DNA of 61,302 nucleotides, from positions 1 to 61,302 of the forward strand of contig NZ_AQOH01000226.1 of NCBI RefSeq assembly GCF_000364705.1, in the 5' to 3' direction. Under the pieces are notes generated by a model. That model did no database searches and was not told the DNA's origin. It was given only the letters and a program-made list of their open reading frames with translations. Source of the stretch: Pseudomonas fuscovaginae SE-1. Lineage in GTDB: Bacteria; Pseudomonadota; Gammaproteobacteria; Pseudomonadales; Pseudomonadaceae. The position numbers and the translations under genes are program-made. The stretch's first letter is position 1, and each line of letters starts with the position of its first letter. This document shows positions 27,746 through 37,486 of the stretch, piece by piece.

Positions 27746-28585
27746 CTATGCCCAACGCTTGAACAGCACGCTCGCATTCACCCCGCCGAAGCCGAAGCCA
27801 TTGGACAGCGCGTAGTCCATTGCCAGCTGTCGGGCCCGACCACGGATCAGATCAAGCCCCTCGGCAGCTTCATCGGGGTTATCCAGATTGAGCGTCGCCG
27901 GCGCCACCTGATCGCGCAATGCCAACACCGTGAAGATCGCCTCGATTCCCCCTGCCGCGCCCAGCAGGTGCCCGGTGGATGCAGGCCTCCGCCCCACCAC
28001 AGACCGCCACGTCGATCTCCCCGGCGCGGATCAGCCGCGCCGCGTCGCCAATGGCCTGGACGCCGGCGGCACAGGCGGTCACCGGCGTGCCGAGCGGCCC
28101 CTTGAATCCATGGCGGATCGAAACGTGTCCGGCCGCCATGTTGCCGAGAAACGAAGGGATGGTGAACGGCGACAGGCGGCGCGGGCCTTTGCTGTCGGTG
28201 GCGCGCACCGCCTCGGCGATGGCCGGAAAGCCGCCCACCCCGGTGGCGATGATGGTACCGGTACGGGCCTGTGCCTGCGGCGTGTCCGGAGCCCAGCCGG
28301 CCTGGGTCAGTGCTTGCTCGGCGGCCGCCAGCGCGAACAGGATGAAGCGATCCATCTTGCGCTGCTCCTTGGCCGCCAGCAGTGGGTCAGGATCGAAGCC
28401 GGCCTCCGGGTCCAGGAGGCGGTCTGGCACCTGGCCGCCAATGCTGATCGGCAGGTCACCGACCAACTCCCGGGACAGCGGTCGTATACCCGACTGACCG
28501 GCCAGCAGACGCGCCAGACCGGTTCCACGCCACAGCCCAGTGGGGTCAGTGCGCCCATGCCCGTGACAACGATACGTTTATTCAT
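27746..28585 (-). pseudogene. Decayed beta-ketoacyl-ACP synthase II (FabF-like)
   Basis: Three reading frames together encode pieces of a FabF-type ketosynthase. The start MNKRIVVTGMGALTPLGCGV (from 28585) goes out of frame near 28520. The middle piece (about 28500-27985) keeps the active-site region VTACAAGVQAIGDAARL and VCGGAEACIH. The last piece (about 27985-27746) resumes at STGHLLGAAGGIEAIFTV and ends normally with SNGFGFGGVNASV. Relative to an intact about 415-aa FabF, some 130 residues between the Cys and the TGHLLGAAGG motif are missing, so this cannot be active. An HxlR regulator gene lies divergently upstream. Confidence 0.85.
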
Positions 28586-28697
28586 GACAATCCAGCTCCT
28601 TCAGGTTATTGAGCAAGGTAATGGCCTGTGGACGTTACTATCATAATGAAAGTAACATGCAACCTGACAAAAAGCAGATCTCCCCGCAGGAGCCGCC

Positions 28698-29189
28698 ATG
28701 CAGCGCAAAACCCTGATCCATGCCGAATGCCCGATCGCCCGCAGTCTCGAGCGGGTCGGCGAGTGGTGGAACATCCTGATCATGCGTGACGCCCTGCAGG
28801 GCCTGAAGCGCTTCGACGAATTTTCCCGCAGCCTGGATATCGCCCCCAACATGCTGACCCGCCGCCTCAACGGCCTGGTGGAGGACGGTTTGCTCGAGCG
28901 CGAGGCCTACAGCCAGCGCCCCCTGCGCTACCAGTACGTACCGACCGCCAAGGGCCGGGATTTTCGCGTCGTGCTGATGGCGCTGGTGGAATGGGGCAAC
29001 CGCCATTACGCGCCGGAAGGTGAAAGCGTGCAGATCGTCGAGCGCGACAGCGGACGCCGGCTGCATTTGATGCTGGCGGACGATGCCGATGGCCGGCCGG
29101 TAGCGCTGGAGAAGGCCACCGTGAAACCCGGCCCGGCCGCCAGCGAACAGATACGTGAACGCCTCTCGGGTTGTCGCAACGACGCCTGA
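28698..29189 (+). CDS. HxlR-family transcriptional regulator
   Basis: This 163-aa HxlR regulator has its winged helix at about residues 10-95, with the family signature CPIARSLERVGEWWNILIMRDALQG and the wing SQRPLRYQYVPTAKGRDF. A conserved N-terminal Cys (CPIA) is often redox- or aldehyde-sensing in this family. The start ATG at 28698 follows CAGGAGCCGCC. It is divergent from the FabF pseudogene, which was probably its target, and ends 3 bp before the norR stop on the opposite strand. Confidence 0.85.
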   Translation: MQRKTLIHAECPIARSLERVGEWWNILIMRDALQGLKRFDEFSRSLDIAPNMLTRRLNGLVEDGLLEREAYSQRPLRYQYVPTAKGRDFRVVLMALVEWGNRHYAPEGESVQIVERDSGRRLHLMLADDADGRPVALEKATVKPGPAASEQIRERLSGCRNDA

Positions 29190-29192
29190 AGG

Positions 29193-30722
29193 CTACTTGA
29201 GGCGCAGACGCCGGGCCAGCTTGTGCAGATTACTCGGGTCGACTTGCAGCAGGCGCGCGGCCCCGGCCCAGTTCTCCCCGCTCAGGCTCAGGGCCTGCAG
29301 CACCTTCTGTCGCTGACAGTCGTCGACAGCATCGGCCAGCGCCTGGAACGGTACCGTCGCAGGTTTTTGCAACGGCAGCTCGACGTCAGTCGGTGACATG
29401 GTCATCGCACCGTCCAGATCGAGGACATCCGGCTCCAACGTGATGATTGCCGTGCGGCTGCCACCGCGACTGAGCCGCTTCAGCGCGGCGCGACTGATGA
29501 CGTGCTCCAGTTCACGAACGTTTCCCGGCCAGGCATAGGCCAGCAACACCCGCTCGGCGGCTGGCGACAGGCGCAATCCGCGCAGGCCGAGCCGGGCCCG
29601 GTTGAGTTCGAGAAAATGCCCGGCCAGTACCAGCACATCCTGGCCACGCTCACGCAACGCCGGGATCGGCACCGGGTACACCGAGAGCCGGTGATACAGG
29701 TCGGCACGAAACAGCCCGTCGCGGATGCTGTCCGGCAGGTGCCGGTTGGTGGCGGCGATGATGCGCACATCGACATGCAGCGGCCTGTCCTCGCCCAGGC
29801 GCTGGATCTCGCCATTCTGCAAGGTACGCAGCAGCTTGGCCTGGACGCTGAGTGGCAACTCGCCGACCTCATCGAGAAACAGCGTGCCACCGCTGGCAGC
29901 GTCGAAACGACCGGCGCGGTCGCTGGTGGCCCCCGAGAAGGCCCCCTTGACGTGCCCGAACAGCTCGCTTTCGGCCAGGGACTCGGGCAAGGCCGCGCAG
30001 TTGACCTGAATCAGCGGCTTGTGGCTGCGCCGCGACAGCCGGTGCAGGCGCCGGGCAAACAACTCCTTGCCAACCCCGGTCTCGCCCAGCAGCAATACCG
30101 GCAGGTCGGCATCGGCCAGTACATCCAGCTCGTCGAGCAACTGTTGCAACACTGTGCTCTGCCCGAGGATTTCAGCGTCTTCCACGGCTCCGCCCGGGTC
30201 GCGCAAGTCATTACGGGACAGGCGCAGGCCTCGATTGTCCTGTTCGAGCCGGGTGACCCGCACGGCCGCTTCGATCTGCAGAGTGCAACGCTTGAGTTCG
30301 GCCTGGGCTCGCGGGTCGAAGGTCCCGGGCTGCAACGCATCGAGGGTGATCGCTCCCCATGGCCGCCCCTCCACATACAGACTCACGCCCATGCAGTCGT
30401 GGACCGGCAACGAATCGCCGACCGGATTCTCCAGCAGGCCGTCATAAGGGTCAGGCAGGCGGCTGTCGGGCTCGAACCAGGTCGGCTCGCGGGAAGCCAT
30501 GATCGCCGCCAGGCGCGGATGCTGGGCGATCAGGAAGCGACGCCCCAGGGCCTCGTGAACCAGTCCGACCGTCGCCACCGGCCGGAGGCTGTCACCATCC
30601 AGACGCAGCAGACACACCGCGCCACTGCCGAAGTATTCGTGCAGGGTCTGGACCAATCGTTGTAACCGCACGGCATTGGGCAGCTCGACGATCAGGTCGG
30701 CGGCCAGGCTTTCACGCAGCAT
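29193..30722 (-). CDS. norR: NorR-type NO-responsive sigma54 activator
   Basis: The protein is 509 aa with an N-terminal GAF domain (about 1-150), a central AAA+ domain (about 185-425, Walker A GETGVGKE, LFLDEVGELP) and a C-terminal Fis helix. The five residues proposed to ligate the NO-sensing iron in E. coli NorR (Arg75, Asp96, Asp99, Cys113, Asp131) have counterparts at about Arg70, Asp91, Asp94, Cys110 and Asp128. The sigma54-contacting loop reads GAFSGA (260-265) instead of GAFTGA. The start could be the ATG at 30722 or at 30731; longer readings run across the NorR boxes. It is divergent from a hemerythrin gene. Confidence 0.9.
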   Translation of the reverse strand: MLRESLAADLIVELPNAVRLQRLVQTLHEYFGSGAVCLLRLDGDSLRPVATVGLVHEALGRRFLIAQHPRLAAIMASREPTWFEPDSRLPDPYDGLLENPVGDSLPVHDCMGVSLYVEGRPWGAITLDALQPGTFDPRAQAELKRCTLQIEAAVRVTRLEQDNRGLRLSRNDLRDPGGAVEDAEILGQSTVLQQLLDELDVLADADLPVLLLGETGVGKELFARRLHRLSRRSHKPLIQVNCAALPESLAESELFGHVKGAFSGATSDRAGRFDAASGGTLFLDEVGELPLSVQAKLLRTLQNGEIQRLGEDRPLHVDVRIIAATNRHLPDSIRDGLFRADLYHRLSVYPVPIPALRERGQDVLVLAGHFLELNRARLGLRGLRLSPAAERVLLAYAWPGNVRELEHVISRAALKRLSRGGSRTAIITLEPDVLDLDGAMTMSPTDVELPLQKPATVPFQALADAVDDCQRQKVLQALSLSGENWAGAARLLQVDPSNLHKLARRLRLK

Positions 30723-30741
30723 GGTAATCATCACCCTCAAG

Positions 30742-30754
30742 GGTGGAATCGACC
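30742..30754. promoter_or_regulatory. NorR box 1 (GGT-N7-ACC), norR-hemerythrin region
   Basis: GGTGGAATCGACC fits the GGT-N7-ACC NorR consensus described for Ralstonia. It begins 11 bp upstream of the longer norR start, so occupancy would also be expected to repress norR. It forms a 14-bp inverted repeat with box 2. Confidence 0.72.
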
Positions 30755-30766
30755 CGAAAAGATCCG

Positions 30767-30779
30767 GGTCGATTCCACC
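30767..30779. promoter_or_regulatory. NorR box 2 (GGT-N7-ACC), norR-hemerythrin region
   Basis: GGTCGATTCCACC is the exact reverse complement of box 1, 12 bp away from it, and lies about 40 bp upstream of the candidate -24/-12 promoter of the hemerythrin gene. Confidence 0.72.
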
Positions 30780-30819
30780 ACGACCAAAAACAAACCCAAC
30801 AAAATCAAGCCATCGCCCC

Positions 30820-30836
30820 TGGCATACGGGATGCAA
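30820..30836 (+). promoter_or_regulatory. Candidate sigma54 -24/-12 promoter of the hemerythrin gene
   Basis: TGGCATACGGGATGCAA has the invariant GG (30821-30822) and GC (30833-30834) separated by 10 bases, close to the consensus TGGCACG-N4-TTGCA. The predicted transcript starts near 30846, 31 bases before the ATG. Confidence 0.68.
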
Positions 30837-30876
30837 CGGCCTGGCAGATCGCTGAACGGACAAACGAGGAAATCCG

Positions 30877-31371
30877 ATGAGCCTGACCCTGCTGGAACAA
30901 AGTTGGCGCGATGAACCGGCGCCCCAACTGATCTCCCACCTGTTGACGCGCTATCACGCCCGCCACCGCGAACAACTGCCGGAACTGATCCGCCTGGCGC
31001 GCCGGGTCGAGCACGTGCATGGCGCACATGCCGACTGCCCCACCGGCCTGGCCGACTTGTTGACCGACATGCAACAGGAGCTCGAAAGCCATATGTGCAA
31101 GGAGGAGCATGTGCTCTTTCCGCTGCTGCAACACGGTTTCGGAGCGCGGGCCGCGCCACCGATCCAGGTGATGCTGTTCGAGCACGACCAGCACGGCCAG
31201 GCCTTGGACAGGTTGCGGGCACTGACCCATGAATTCACCCCACCGGCCGACGCCTGTCACACCTGGCGCACCTTGTATGACGGACTGCAGGCGTTTCACG
31301 ACGACCTGGTGCAGCACATCCACCTGGAAAACAACGTGTTGTTCGCCAATGCCCTGAACCCTGCCCATTGA
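30877..31371 (+). CDS. Hemerythrin-domain di-iron protein, YtfE/NorA-like
   Basis: This 164-aa hemerythrin-like protein matches the C-terminal domain of YtfE/ScdA (called NorA beside NorR in Ralstonia). Shared motifs are RYHARHREQLPELI, ESHMCKEEHVLFPLL, FEHDQHG and HIHLENNVLFANAL, which supply the His and carboxylate ligands of a di-iron site. YtfE proteins act in NO stress and Fe-S repair, and NorA binds NO. The about 55-residue N-terminal ScdA_N domain with its Cys pair is absent. The ATG at 30877 follows GAGGAA. The NorR boxes and -24/-12 promoter upstream predict NorR control. Confidence 0.85.
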   Translation: MSLTLLEQSWRDEPAPQLISHLLTRYHARHREQLPELIRLARRVEHVHGAHADCPTGLADLLTDMQQELESHMCKEEHVLFPLLQHGFGARAAPPIQVMLFEHDQHGQALDRLRALTHEFTPPADACHTWRTLYDGLQAFHDDLVQHIHLENNVLFANALNPAH

Positions 31372-31379
31372 TGTTCCCG

Positions 31380-31411
31380 GAACCCTGCCAGCCCGACGCC
31401 GGGCAGGGTTC
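31380..31411. terminator. Hairpin between convergent hemerythrin and CopD-like genes
   Basis: GAACCCTGCC and GGCAGGGTTC form a 10-bp stem with a 12-base loop, followed by CTTCCC. Its position between two convergent stop codons suits a bidirectional terminator, although the T-run is poor. Confidence 0.55.
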
Positions 31412-31423
31412 TTCCCACCTGCC

Positions 31424-31861
31424 TCAGCCATGCCAGAAGAACATGGCCTTGGCCAGAATCACGATCAACACCATGTGCCCGAGAATGCTGCGACGGATCC
31501 GCAAGGCCCGAGCGGACGTGATACGCCCGTTTTTCAACCCGCGAGCCAACAGCAGGTAGTGACCGATGATGCTCAGCGCCAGCAGGACCTTCAGGCTCAA
31601 CAACAGGCCGAACCGGCTGTCCAGGGGGTGCCCGAGTACGTCGCGGTAGTGCCACGCCATACCGAGACCGGCGCCATACAACAGCACGACCACGCCATGC
31701 AGCACCTTGCGCGAACGCGCGGCAATCGCCTGATCCGCCCTCGAGCGGGCCGCATCCGTCAACTGCTGGCGAGCAGGCGGCCAGATCAGGACTTCGAAGA
31801 ACAACGTCCCGATAAAGGCAATCGCCGCCAACAGGTGTGTCACCAGCAGATAGGGATACAT
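31424..31861 (-). CDS. CopD-like four-helix membrane protein (first copy)
   Basis: This 145-aa inner-membrane protein has four helices. Conserved histidines lie near membrane faces: VTHLLAAIAFIGTLFFEVLIW, LSIIGHYLLLARG and the C-terminal ILGHMVLIVILAKAMFFWHG. It resembles the CopD/YqhA-like domain of copper-related membrane proteins, and the His pattern would suit haem b or copper binding. The start ATG at 31861 follows the nnrS stop by 31 bp, suggesting one nnrS-copD transcript. A paralogue with the same motifs lies at the other end of the nir cluster. Function unproven. Confidence 0.75.
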   Translation of the reverse strand: MYPYLLVTHLLAAIAFIGTLFFEVLIWPPARQQLTDAARSRADQAIAARSRKVLHGVVVLLYGAGLGMAWHYRDVLGHPLDSRFGLLLSLKVLLALSIIGHYLLLARGLKNGRITSARALRIRRSILGHMVLIVILAKAMFFWHG

Positions 31862-31892
31862 CTGCGCCCTCCCTTGGCCATGAACCGTCAAT

Positions 31893-33083
31893 TCATCCCG
31901 GGTGGCCATCGACCCGGGCCCGCAGCAGCATCGGCCCGTAGCGCCAGGCATACAGGGCAAAGGCCAGGGCCCAGCACAAACCGGCCAGCCAGAGTGCCGG
32001 CAGCGGGAAGAAACCGATCAGCACGACACGACTGAAACACGCCAGGTTCAGCAACACGAACGCCATGGTCATGCCCGACGGCGGCTGCAGTGCACGCCCG
32101 GTATGCCCGAGGCTGACCCGCGCGATCATCGCCAGGATCAGGCCACTCATGGCACCGACCGTCAGACAGTGCACGGCCAGGCTCGGGTTCAATGCCACGC
32201 CGAACTGCCACAGCGCGACGACCAGGCAGGCCAGCGCCAGCCAGCCATAGGCCAGGTGCAACGACCACAGCAACGGCACGCGCCAGAGCCCCCGGTCCTG
32301 CCAGCGCACCAGACGTACCCCATGCCCCGCCGCCAGCATCGCGAACAACCCGCCGATCCAGGCGTTGGGCGACAGTGCCACTCCCGAGGCATAAGCCAGC
32401 GCCGCCAGTGCCGAGCCGCCCAGCAACAGCCAGTCCAGCCAGGGCCAGGCGGCAACACCCGCAGTACGCCCCAGGCCTCGCTGGGTGAAGAACGGAATGA
32501 CCCGCCCGCCGATCAGGCTCATCATCGCCGCCACCAGCCAGAGCCCACCCAGCACGCCCTGGCGCTGCCAGCCCTCGTGCCCCTCGGACAGACCGTACAA
32601 GGACACGGCGTCGACCCCGGCCAGCAACAGCAGGACCACCACGATCGGGTAGTTGCGCTGCTGTCGCACCGCCCACAACGTGCGCCCCATGACCCCGGCC
32701 ACCGCCAACGGGAAGGCCAGTTCCAACGGCACCAGCAGCCACCCCGGCGCGTTGGTCAACCAGGCCAGCCGTGCGCCCAGCCACAGTAGCGCCAACGCTG
32801 CCAGCGGCTTGCCGCACAGTCCGGGGCGACCGGCCCAGGTCTGCACGGCGGTCAGCAGGAAGCCGGCAATGATTGCCAGACCAAAGCCGAACAGCAGTTC
32901 ATGTCGATGCCAGCCCAGCCAGCCACCGGCCGGTGTCCAGTCACTGATCGAGCCGCCAAGCGCTGTCAGCCACAGCGGCATGACCAGCGCCGCCAGCACG
33001 CAGCCCGCCAAAAAGAACGGCCGGAAGGCCAACCGGAACAATGGTGTGATCGCCAGCGCCTTGCTGCGCTCAAGCACTTGCAT
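31893..33083 (-). CDS. nnrS: NnrS family haem/copper membrane protein
   Basis: This 396-aa, about 12-helix inner-membrane protein of the NnrS family shows the family signatures LFRLAFRPFFLAG near the N-terminus, WHRHELLFGFGLAIIAGFLLTAVQTW, RVIPFFTQ and GAMSGLILAMIARVSLGHTGR. NnrS proteins bind haem and copper and relieve nitrosative stress; the mechanism is unsettled. The ATG at 33083 follows AGAGGAG. It is divergent from nirS, and a strong -24/-12 match plus three NorR boxes upstream predict NorR control. Confidence 0.88.
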   Translation of the reverse strand: MQVLERSKALAITPLFRLAFRPFFLAGCVLAALVMPLWLTALGGSISDWTPAGGWLGWHRHELLFGFGLAIIAGFLLTAVQTWAGRPGLCGKPLAALALLWLGARLAWLTNAPGWLLVPLELAFPLAVAGVMGRTLWAVRQQRNYPIVVVLLLLAGVDAVSLYGLSEGHEGWQRQGVLGGLWLVAAMMSLIGGRVIPFFTQRGLGRTAGVAAWPWLDWLLLGGSALAALAYASGVALSPNAWIGGLFAMLAAGHGVRLVRWQDRGLWRVPLLWSLHLAYGWLALACLVVALWQFGVALNPSLAVHCLTVGAMSGLILAMIARVSLGHTGRALQPPSGMTMAFVLLNLACFSRVVLIGFFPLPALWLAGLCWALAFALYAWRYGPMLLRARVDGHPG

Positions 33084-33196
33084 AAAGCCACTCCTCTACC
33101 TTGCCGCCGACCTGACACTCATCCGCAAGCACAGGGTGAATCCAGGTGGCAATCATCGGGCATTCGCGACTGAACACCCTTGTCACAAATCAACAG

Positions 33197-33212
33197 TGCA
33201 AACGGCATGCCC
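33197..33212 (-). promoter_or_regulatory. Candidate sigma54 -24/-12 promoter of nnrS
   Basis: Read on the minus strand the element is GGGCATGCCGTTTGCA: GG and GC separated by 10 bases with a perfect TTGCA. Transcription would start near 33186, giving a leader of about 103 bases. The nearest NorR box is about 55 bp upstream. Confidence 0.62.
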
Positions 33213-33266
33213 CGCCACGCGATGTCGCCAACGCCGGCCCGCCGGGACGTGGCACCTGACGATGGC

Positions 33267-33279
33267 GGTCATTTCGACC
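33267..33279. promoter_or_regulatory. NorR box A, nnrS-nirS region
   Basis: GGTCATTTCGACC matches GGT-N7-ACC. It is the first of three near-identical 13-bp boxes whose starts are 20 and 24 bp apart. Confidence 0.72.
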
Positions 33280-33286
33280 CATGACG

Positions 33287-33299
33287 GGTCATTTCGACT
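33287..33299. promoter_or_regulatory. NorR box B, nnrS-nirS region
   Basis: GGTCATTTCGACT differs from box A only in its last base, giving GGT-N7-ACT, so it is probably the weakest of the three. Confidence 0.65.
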
Positions 33300-33310
33300 C
33301 ACTTTTTCAG

Positions 33311-33323
33311 GGTCATTTCGACC
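33311..33323. promoter_or_regulatory. NorR box C, nnrS-nirS region
   Basis: GGTCATTTCGACC is identical to box A. It lies about 119 bp upstream of the candidate nirS -24/-12 element, a normal enhancer distance for a sigma54 activator. Confidence 0.72.
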
Positions 33324-33381
33324 CTTTTCGCCGCAAATCCCCAGCCCTGCGACAACCCGCCCCAGCACACCGGCAACAAAC

Positions 33382-33395
33382 TTGATCGCCGTCAA
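33382..33395. promoter_or_regulatory. Anr/Dnr (FNR-type) box upstream of nirS
   Basis: TTGATCGCCGTCAA matches TTGAT-N4-ATCAA at 9 of 10 positions. It is centred 102 bp upstream of the nirS ATG. If it sits at -41.5, transcription would begin near 33430. DNR control of nirS is established in P. aeruginosa; use of this copy is inferred. Confidence 0.72.
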
Positions 33396-33421
33396 ACGGC
33401 CATCAGTCCGCCACGGCATAG

Positions 33422-35173
<1,752 letters not shown>

Positions 35174-35197
35174 GCCCCATCAATACAAGGAATCGTC

Positions 35198-35512
35198 ATG
35201 AAAAGTACGCTGTTTTCACTGCTCGTTCTGGGGGCCGCACTGAGTGCCCAACCCACCGTCGCCCAGGACGCACAGGAACTGTTCAAGAGCAAACCCTGCG
35301 GCGCCTGCCATGCCATCGACAGCAAGCTGGTCGGTCCCTCGCTCAAGGAGGTCGCGGCGAAAAATGCCGGGGTGAACGGCGCGGTGGACACCCTCGCCGG
35401 GCACATCAGGAACGGTACGCAGGGTAACTGGGGGCCGATTCCCATGCCGGCCAACCCGGTCACCGAGGAAGAAGCGAAGACCCTCGCCAGTTGGGTGTTG
35501 ACGCTCAAGTAG
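35198..35512 (+). CDS. nirM: Cytochrome c551, electron donor to nitrite reductase
   Basis: This 104-aa precursor of a small monohaem cytochrome c has a signal peptide ([23 protein letters not shown]), the haem motif CGACH and an axial-Met region in [16 protein letters not shown]. It carries electrons to NirS in the periplasm. The length and motifs match Pseudomonas c551. It starts 24 bp after nirS in the same direction. Confidence 0.92.
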   Translation: MKSTLFSLLVLGAALSAQPTVAQDAQELFKSKPCGACHAIDSKLVGPSLKEVAAKNAGVNGAVDTLAGHIRNGTQGNWGPIPMPANPVTEEEAKTLASWVLTLK

Positions 35513-35527
35513 CCACCAGGAGGGCGC

Positions 35528-35851
35528 ATGAAGCTCCACCACATGACGATTGCCACCGCCCTCCTGCTCATGTCCATCACCTCGGTCGCGGCGCCGGACA
35601 GCCGGCGCCAGGCCCAACTCGAACACCTGCTGACCCAGGACTGCGGTGCCTGCCACGGGCTGCACATGACCGGCGGACTCGGCCCCGAGCTGACCCGTAC
35701 GGCCCTGGCCGGCAAGTCCCGTGACAGCCTGGTCGCCACGGTCGCCCTCGGCCGCCCCGGCACCGCGATGCCCGGCTGGGCTCCCCTGCTCAGCGACGCC
35801 GACATCCGTTGGCTGGTCGATCTTCTTCTGAAGGGATACCCCGCACCATGA
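35528..35851 (+). CDS. nirC: c-type cytochrome NirC
   Basis: This is a 107-aa periplasmic c-type cytochrome with a signal peptide (residues 1-22), the haem motif CGACHGLHMTGGLGPELT and a Met-containing GTAMPGW loop. In P. aeruginosa NirC can donate electrons to NirS and is implicated in cytochrome cd1 maturation. It lies 15 bp after nirM and overlaps the nirF start codon by four bases. Confidence 0.9.
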   Translation: MKLHHMTIATALLLMSITSVAAPDSRRQAQLEHLLTQDCGACHGLHMTGGLGPELTRTALAGKSRDSLVATVALGRPGTAMPGWAPLLSDADIRWLVDLLLKGYPAP

Positions 35852-37026
35852 TCCGTTCCATCCTGTTTTCCACCACGACCGCCCTGCTGCTGTCCGCCTG
35901 CACCCAGGTTGCCCCGCGAGGGACTGGCGACCTGGGCGTGGTGGTGGAGCGCGCCAGCGGCAGCGTACAAATCATCGAAAGCAGCCACCAGAGCGCGCTG
36001 GCTCGTATCGAAGGACTGGGCGATCTGTCCCATGCCTCGATGGTGTTCTCCCCCGACCAGCGCTACGCCTATGTATTCGGCCGGGATGGCGGGCTGAGTC
36101 GGATCGACCTGCTCGAACGCCGACTCGACCGCCGCATCATCCAGGGCGGCAACAGCATCGGCGGCGCCATCAGCCAGAACGGCAAGCTGATCGCGGTCTC
36201 CAACTACGTGCCCGGCGGCGTCAAGGTCTTCGACGCCGCGACCTTGCAGCAGGTCGCCGACATTCCCGCCACACCGTTGGCCGATGGCGGCAAACGTTCA
36301 CGGGTGGTCGGCCTGGTGGACGCGCCCGGGCAACGTTTCGTGTTCAGCCTGTTCGACACCGGCGAGATCTGGAGCGCCGATTTCAGTCAGGGCAACACAC
36401 CGCGGATCGAGCGCTACCAGGACATCGGCCGGCAGCCCTACGATGCCCTGATCACCCCGGACGGCCGCTACTACATGGCTGGCCTGTTCGGCGAGGACGG
36501 CATGGCCCAGCTCGACCTCTGGCACCCGGAACGTGGCGTGCGGCGGGTGCTCGGCCACTACGGCCGTGGCCAGGAGAAGCTGCCGGTCTACAAGATGCCA
36601 CATCTGGAAGGCTGGGCACTGGCCGCCGACCAGGCCTTCGTGCCCGCCGTCGGTCACCACCAGGTGCTGGTCATGGACCCGCGCACCTGGCGGCAGACGG
36701 CGACCATCGCGGTGGCCGGCCAGCCGGTGTTCGTCACCGCACGCCCGGACGGCCGCCAACTGTGGGTCAATTTCGCCTACCCGGACAATGATCGGGTGCA
36801 GGTCATCGACACCGAAACCCATGCCCTGGTCGCCGATCTGCGCCCGGGGCCGGCGGTGCTGCACATGGAATTCACCGCCCGTGGCGACCAGTTGTGGCTG
36901 TCTGCACGCGACGGTGACCAGGTGCAGGTCTGGGATCCGTACCGCCTCGAGCGCCTGGCCAGCCTGCCGGCCAGCTCGCCGAGCGGCATTTTCTTCAGCA
37001 GTCGCGCGCAAAGAATGGGGTACTGA
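35848..37026 (+). CDS. nirF: Heme d1 biosynthesis protein NirF (lipoprotein)
   Basis: This 392-aa beta-propeller protein related to the d1 domain of NirS is required for a late step of heme d1 synthesis. The N-terminus MIRSILFSTTTALLLSAC has a lipobox (LLSAC, Cys18), indicating a membrane-anchored periplasmic lipoprotein, in keeping with its relatives. The start ATG at 35848 overlaps the nirC stop (ATGA). A longer in-frame reading would run into nirC and lacks a signal. Confidence 0.9.
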   Translation: MIRSILFSTTTALLLSACTQVAPRGTGDLGVVVERASGSVQIIESSHQSALARIEGLGDLSHASMVFSPDQRYAYVFGRDGGLSRIDLLERRLDRRIIQGGNSIGGAISQNGKLIAVSNYVPGGVKVFDAATLQQVADIPATPLADGGKRSRVVGLVDAPGQRFVFSLFDTGEIWSADFSQGNTPRIERYQDIGRQPYDALITPDGRYYMAGLFGEDGMAQLDLWHPERGVRRVLGHYGRGQEKLPVYKMPHLEGWALAADQAFVPAVGHHQVLVMDPRTWRQTATIAVAGQPVFVTARPDGRQLWVNFAYPDNDRVQVIDTETHALVADLRPGPAVLHMEFTARGDQLWLSARDGDQVQVWDPYRLERLASLPASSPSGIFFSSRAQRMGY

Positions 37027-37027
37027 G

Positions 37028-37486
37028 ATGGACATGGATTCGCTTGCCCGTCAGTTGATGAACCGCTTCCAGCACGGCATGCCGCTGTGCCCGCAACCCT
37101 ACCGGGAGATGGCCGACACCTTGGGTTGCACCGAGGAACAATTGCTGGAATGCCTGCGGCACCTGGACCGCAGCGGCCGCCTGTCCCGTGTCGGCCCGGT
37201 GTTCGAACACAGCCGCGCCGGGGCCAGCACCCTGGCAGCCCTGGCCGTTCCTGCCGAGCGTCTGCTGCAGGTCGCCGAACGCGTCAGCCGGTACCCCGAG
37301 GTCAATCACAACTATGCCCGCGAACATGCCTACAACCTGTGGTTCGTGCTGACCGGCCCCGATCGTGCACACATCGACCAGGTTCTCGACGAACTGCAGC
37401 AGGACACCGGCCTCGCGCCCCTGGACCTGCCGATGCTGACCGCCTACCGCATCGACCTCGGTTTCGCCCTGGGAGACGCACCATGA
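37028..37486 (+). CDS. nirD: Siroheme decarboxylase subunit NirD
   Basis: This 152-aa Lrp/AsnC-like protein belongs to the NirD/L/G/H set, which decarboxylates siroheme to didecarboxysiroheme during heme d1 synthesis. Conserved features are the N-terminal helix-turn-helix-like [20 protein letters not shown] and the catalytic-region segment [19 protein letters not shown] with its conserved His residues. It starts one base after nirF and overlaps nirL by four. Confidence 0.88.
   Translation: MDMDSLARQLMNRFQHGMPLCPQPYREMADTLGCTEEQLLECLRHLDRSGRLSRVGPVFEHSRAGASTLAALAVPAERLLQVAERVSRYPEVNHNYAREHAYNLWFVLTGPDRAHIDQVLDELQQDTGLAPLDLPMLTAYRIDLGFALGDAP

Noticed and set aside
33241..33270. GTGGCACCTGACGATGGC as another -24/-12 promoter before nirS
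   Set aside because: The GG to GC distance is 12 bases, not 10, and it lies upstream of the NorR boxes; the element at 33441 fits better.
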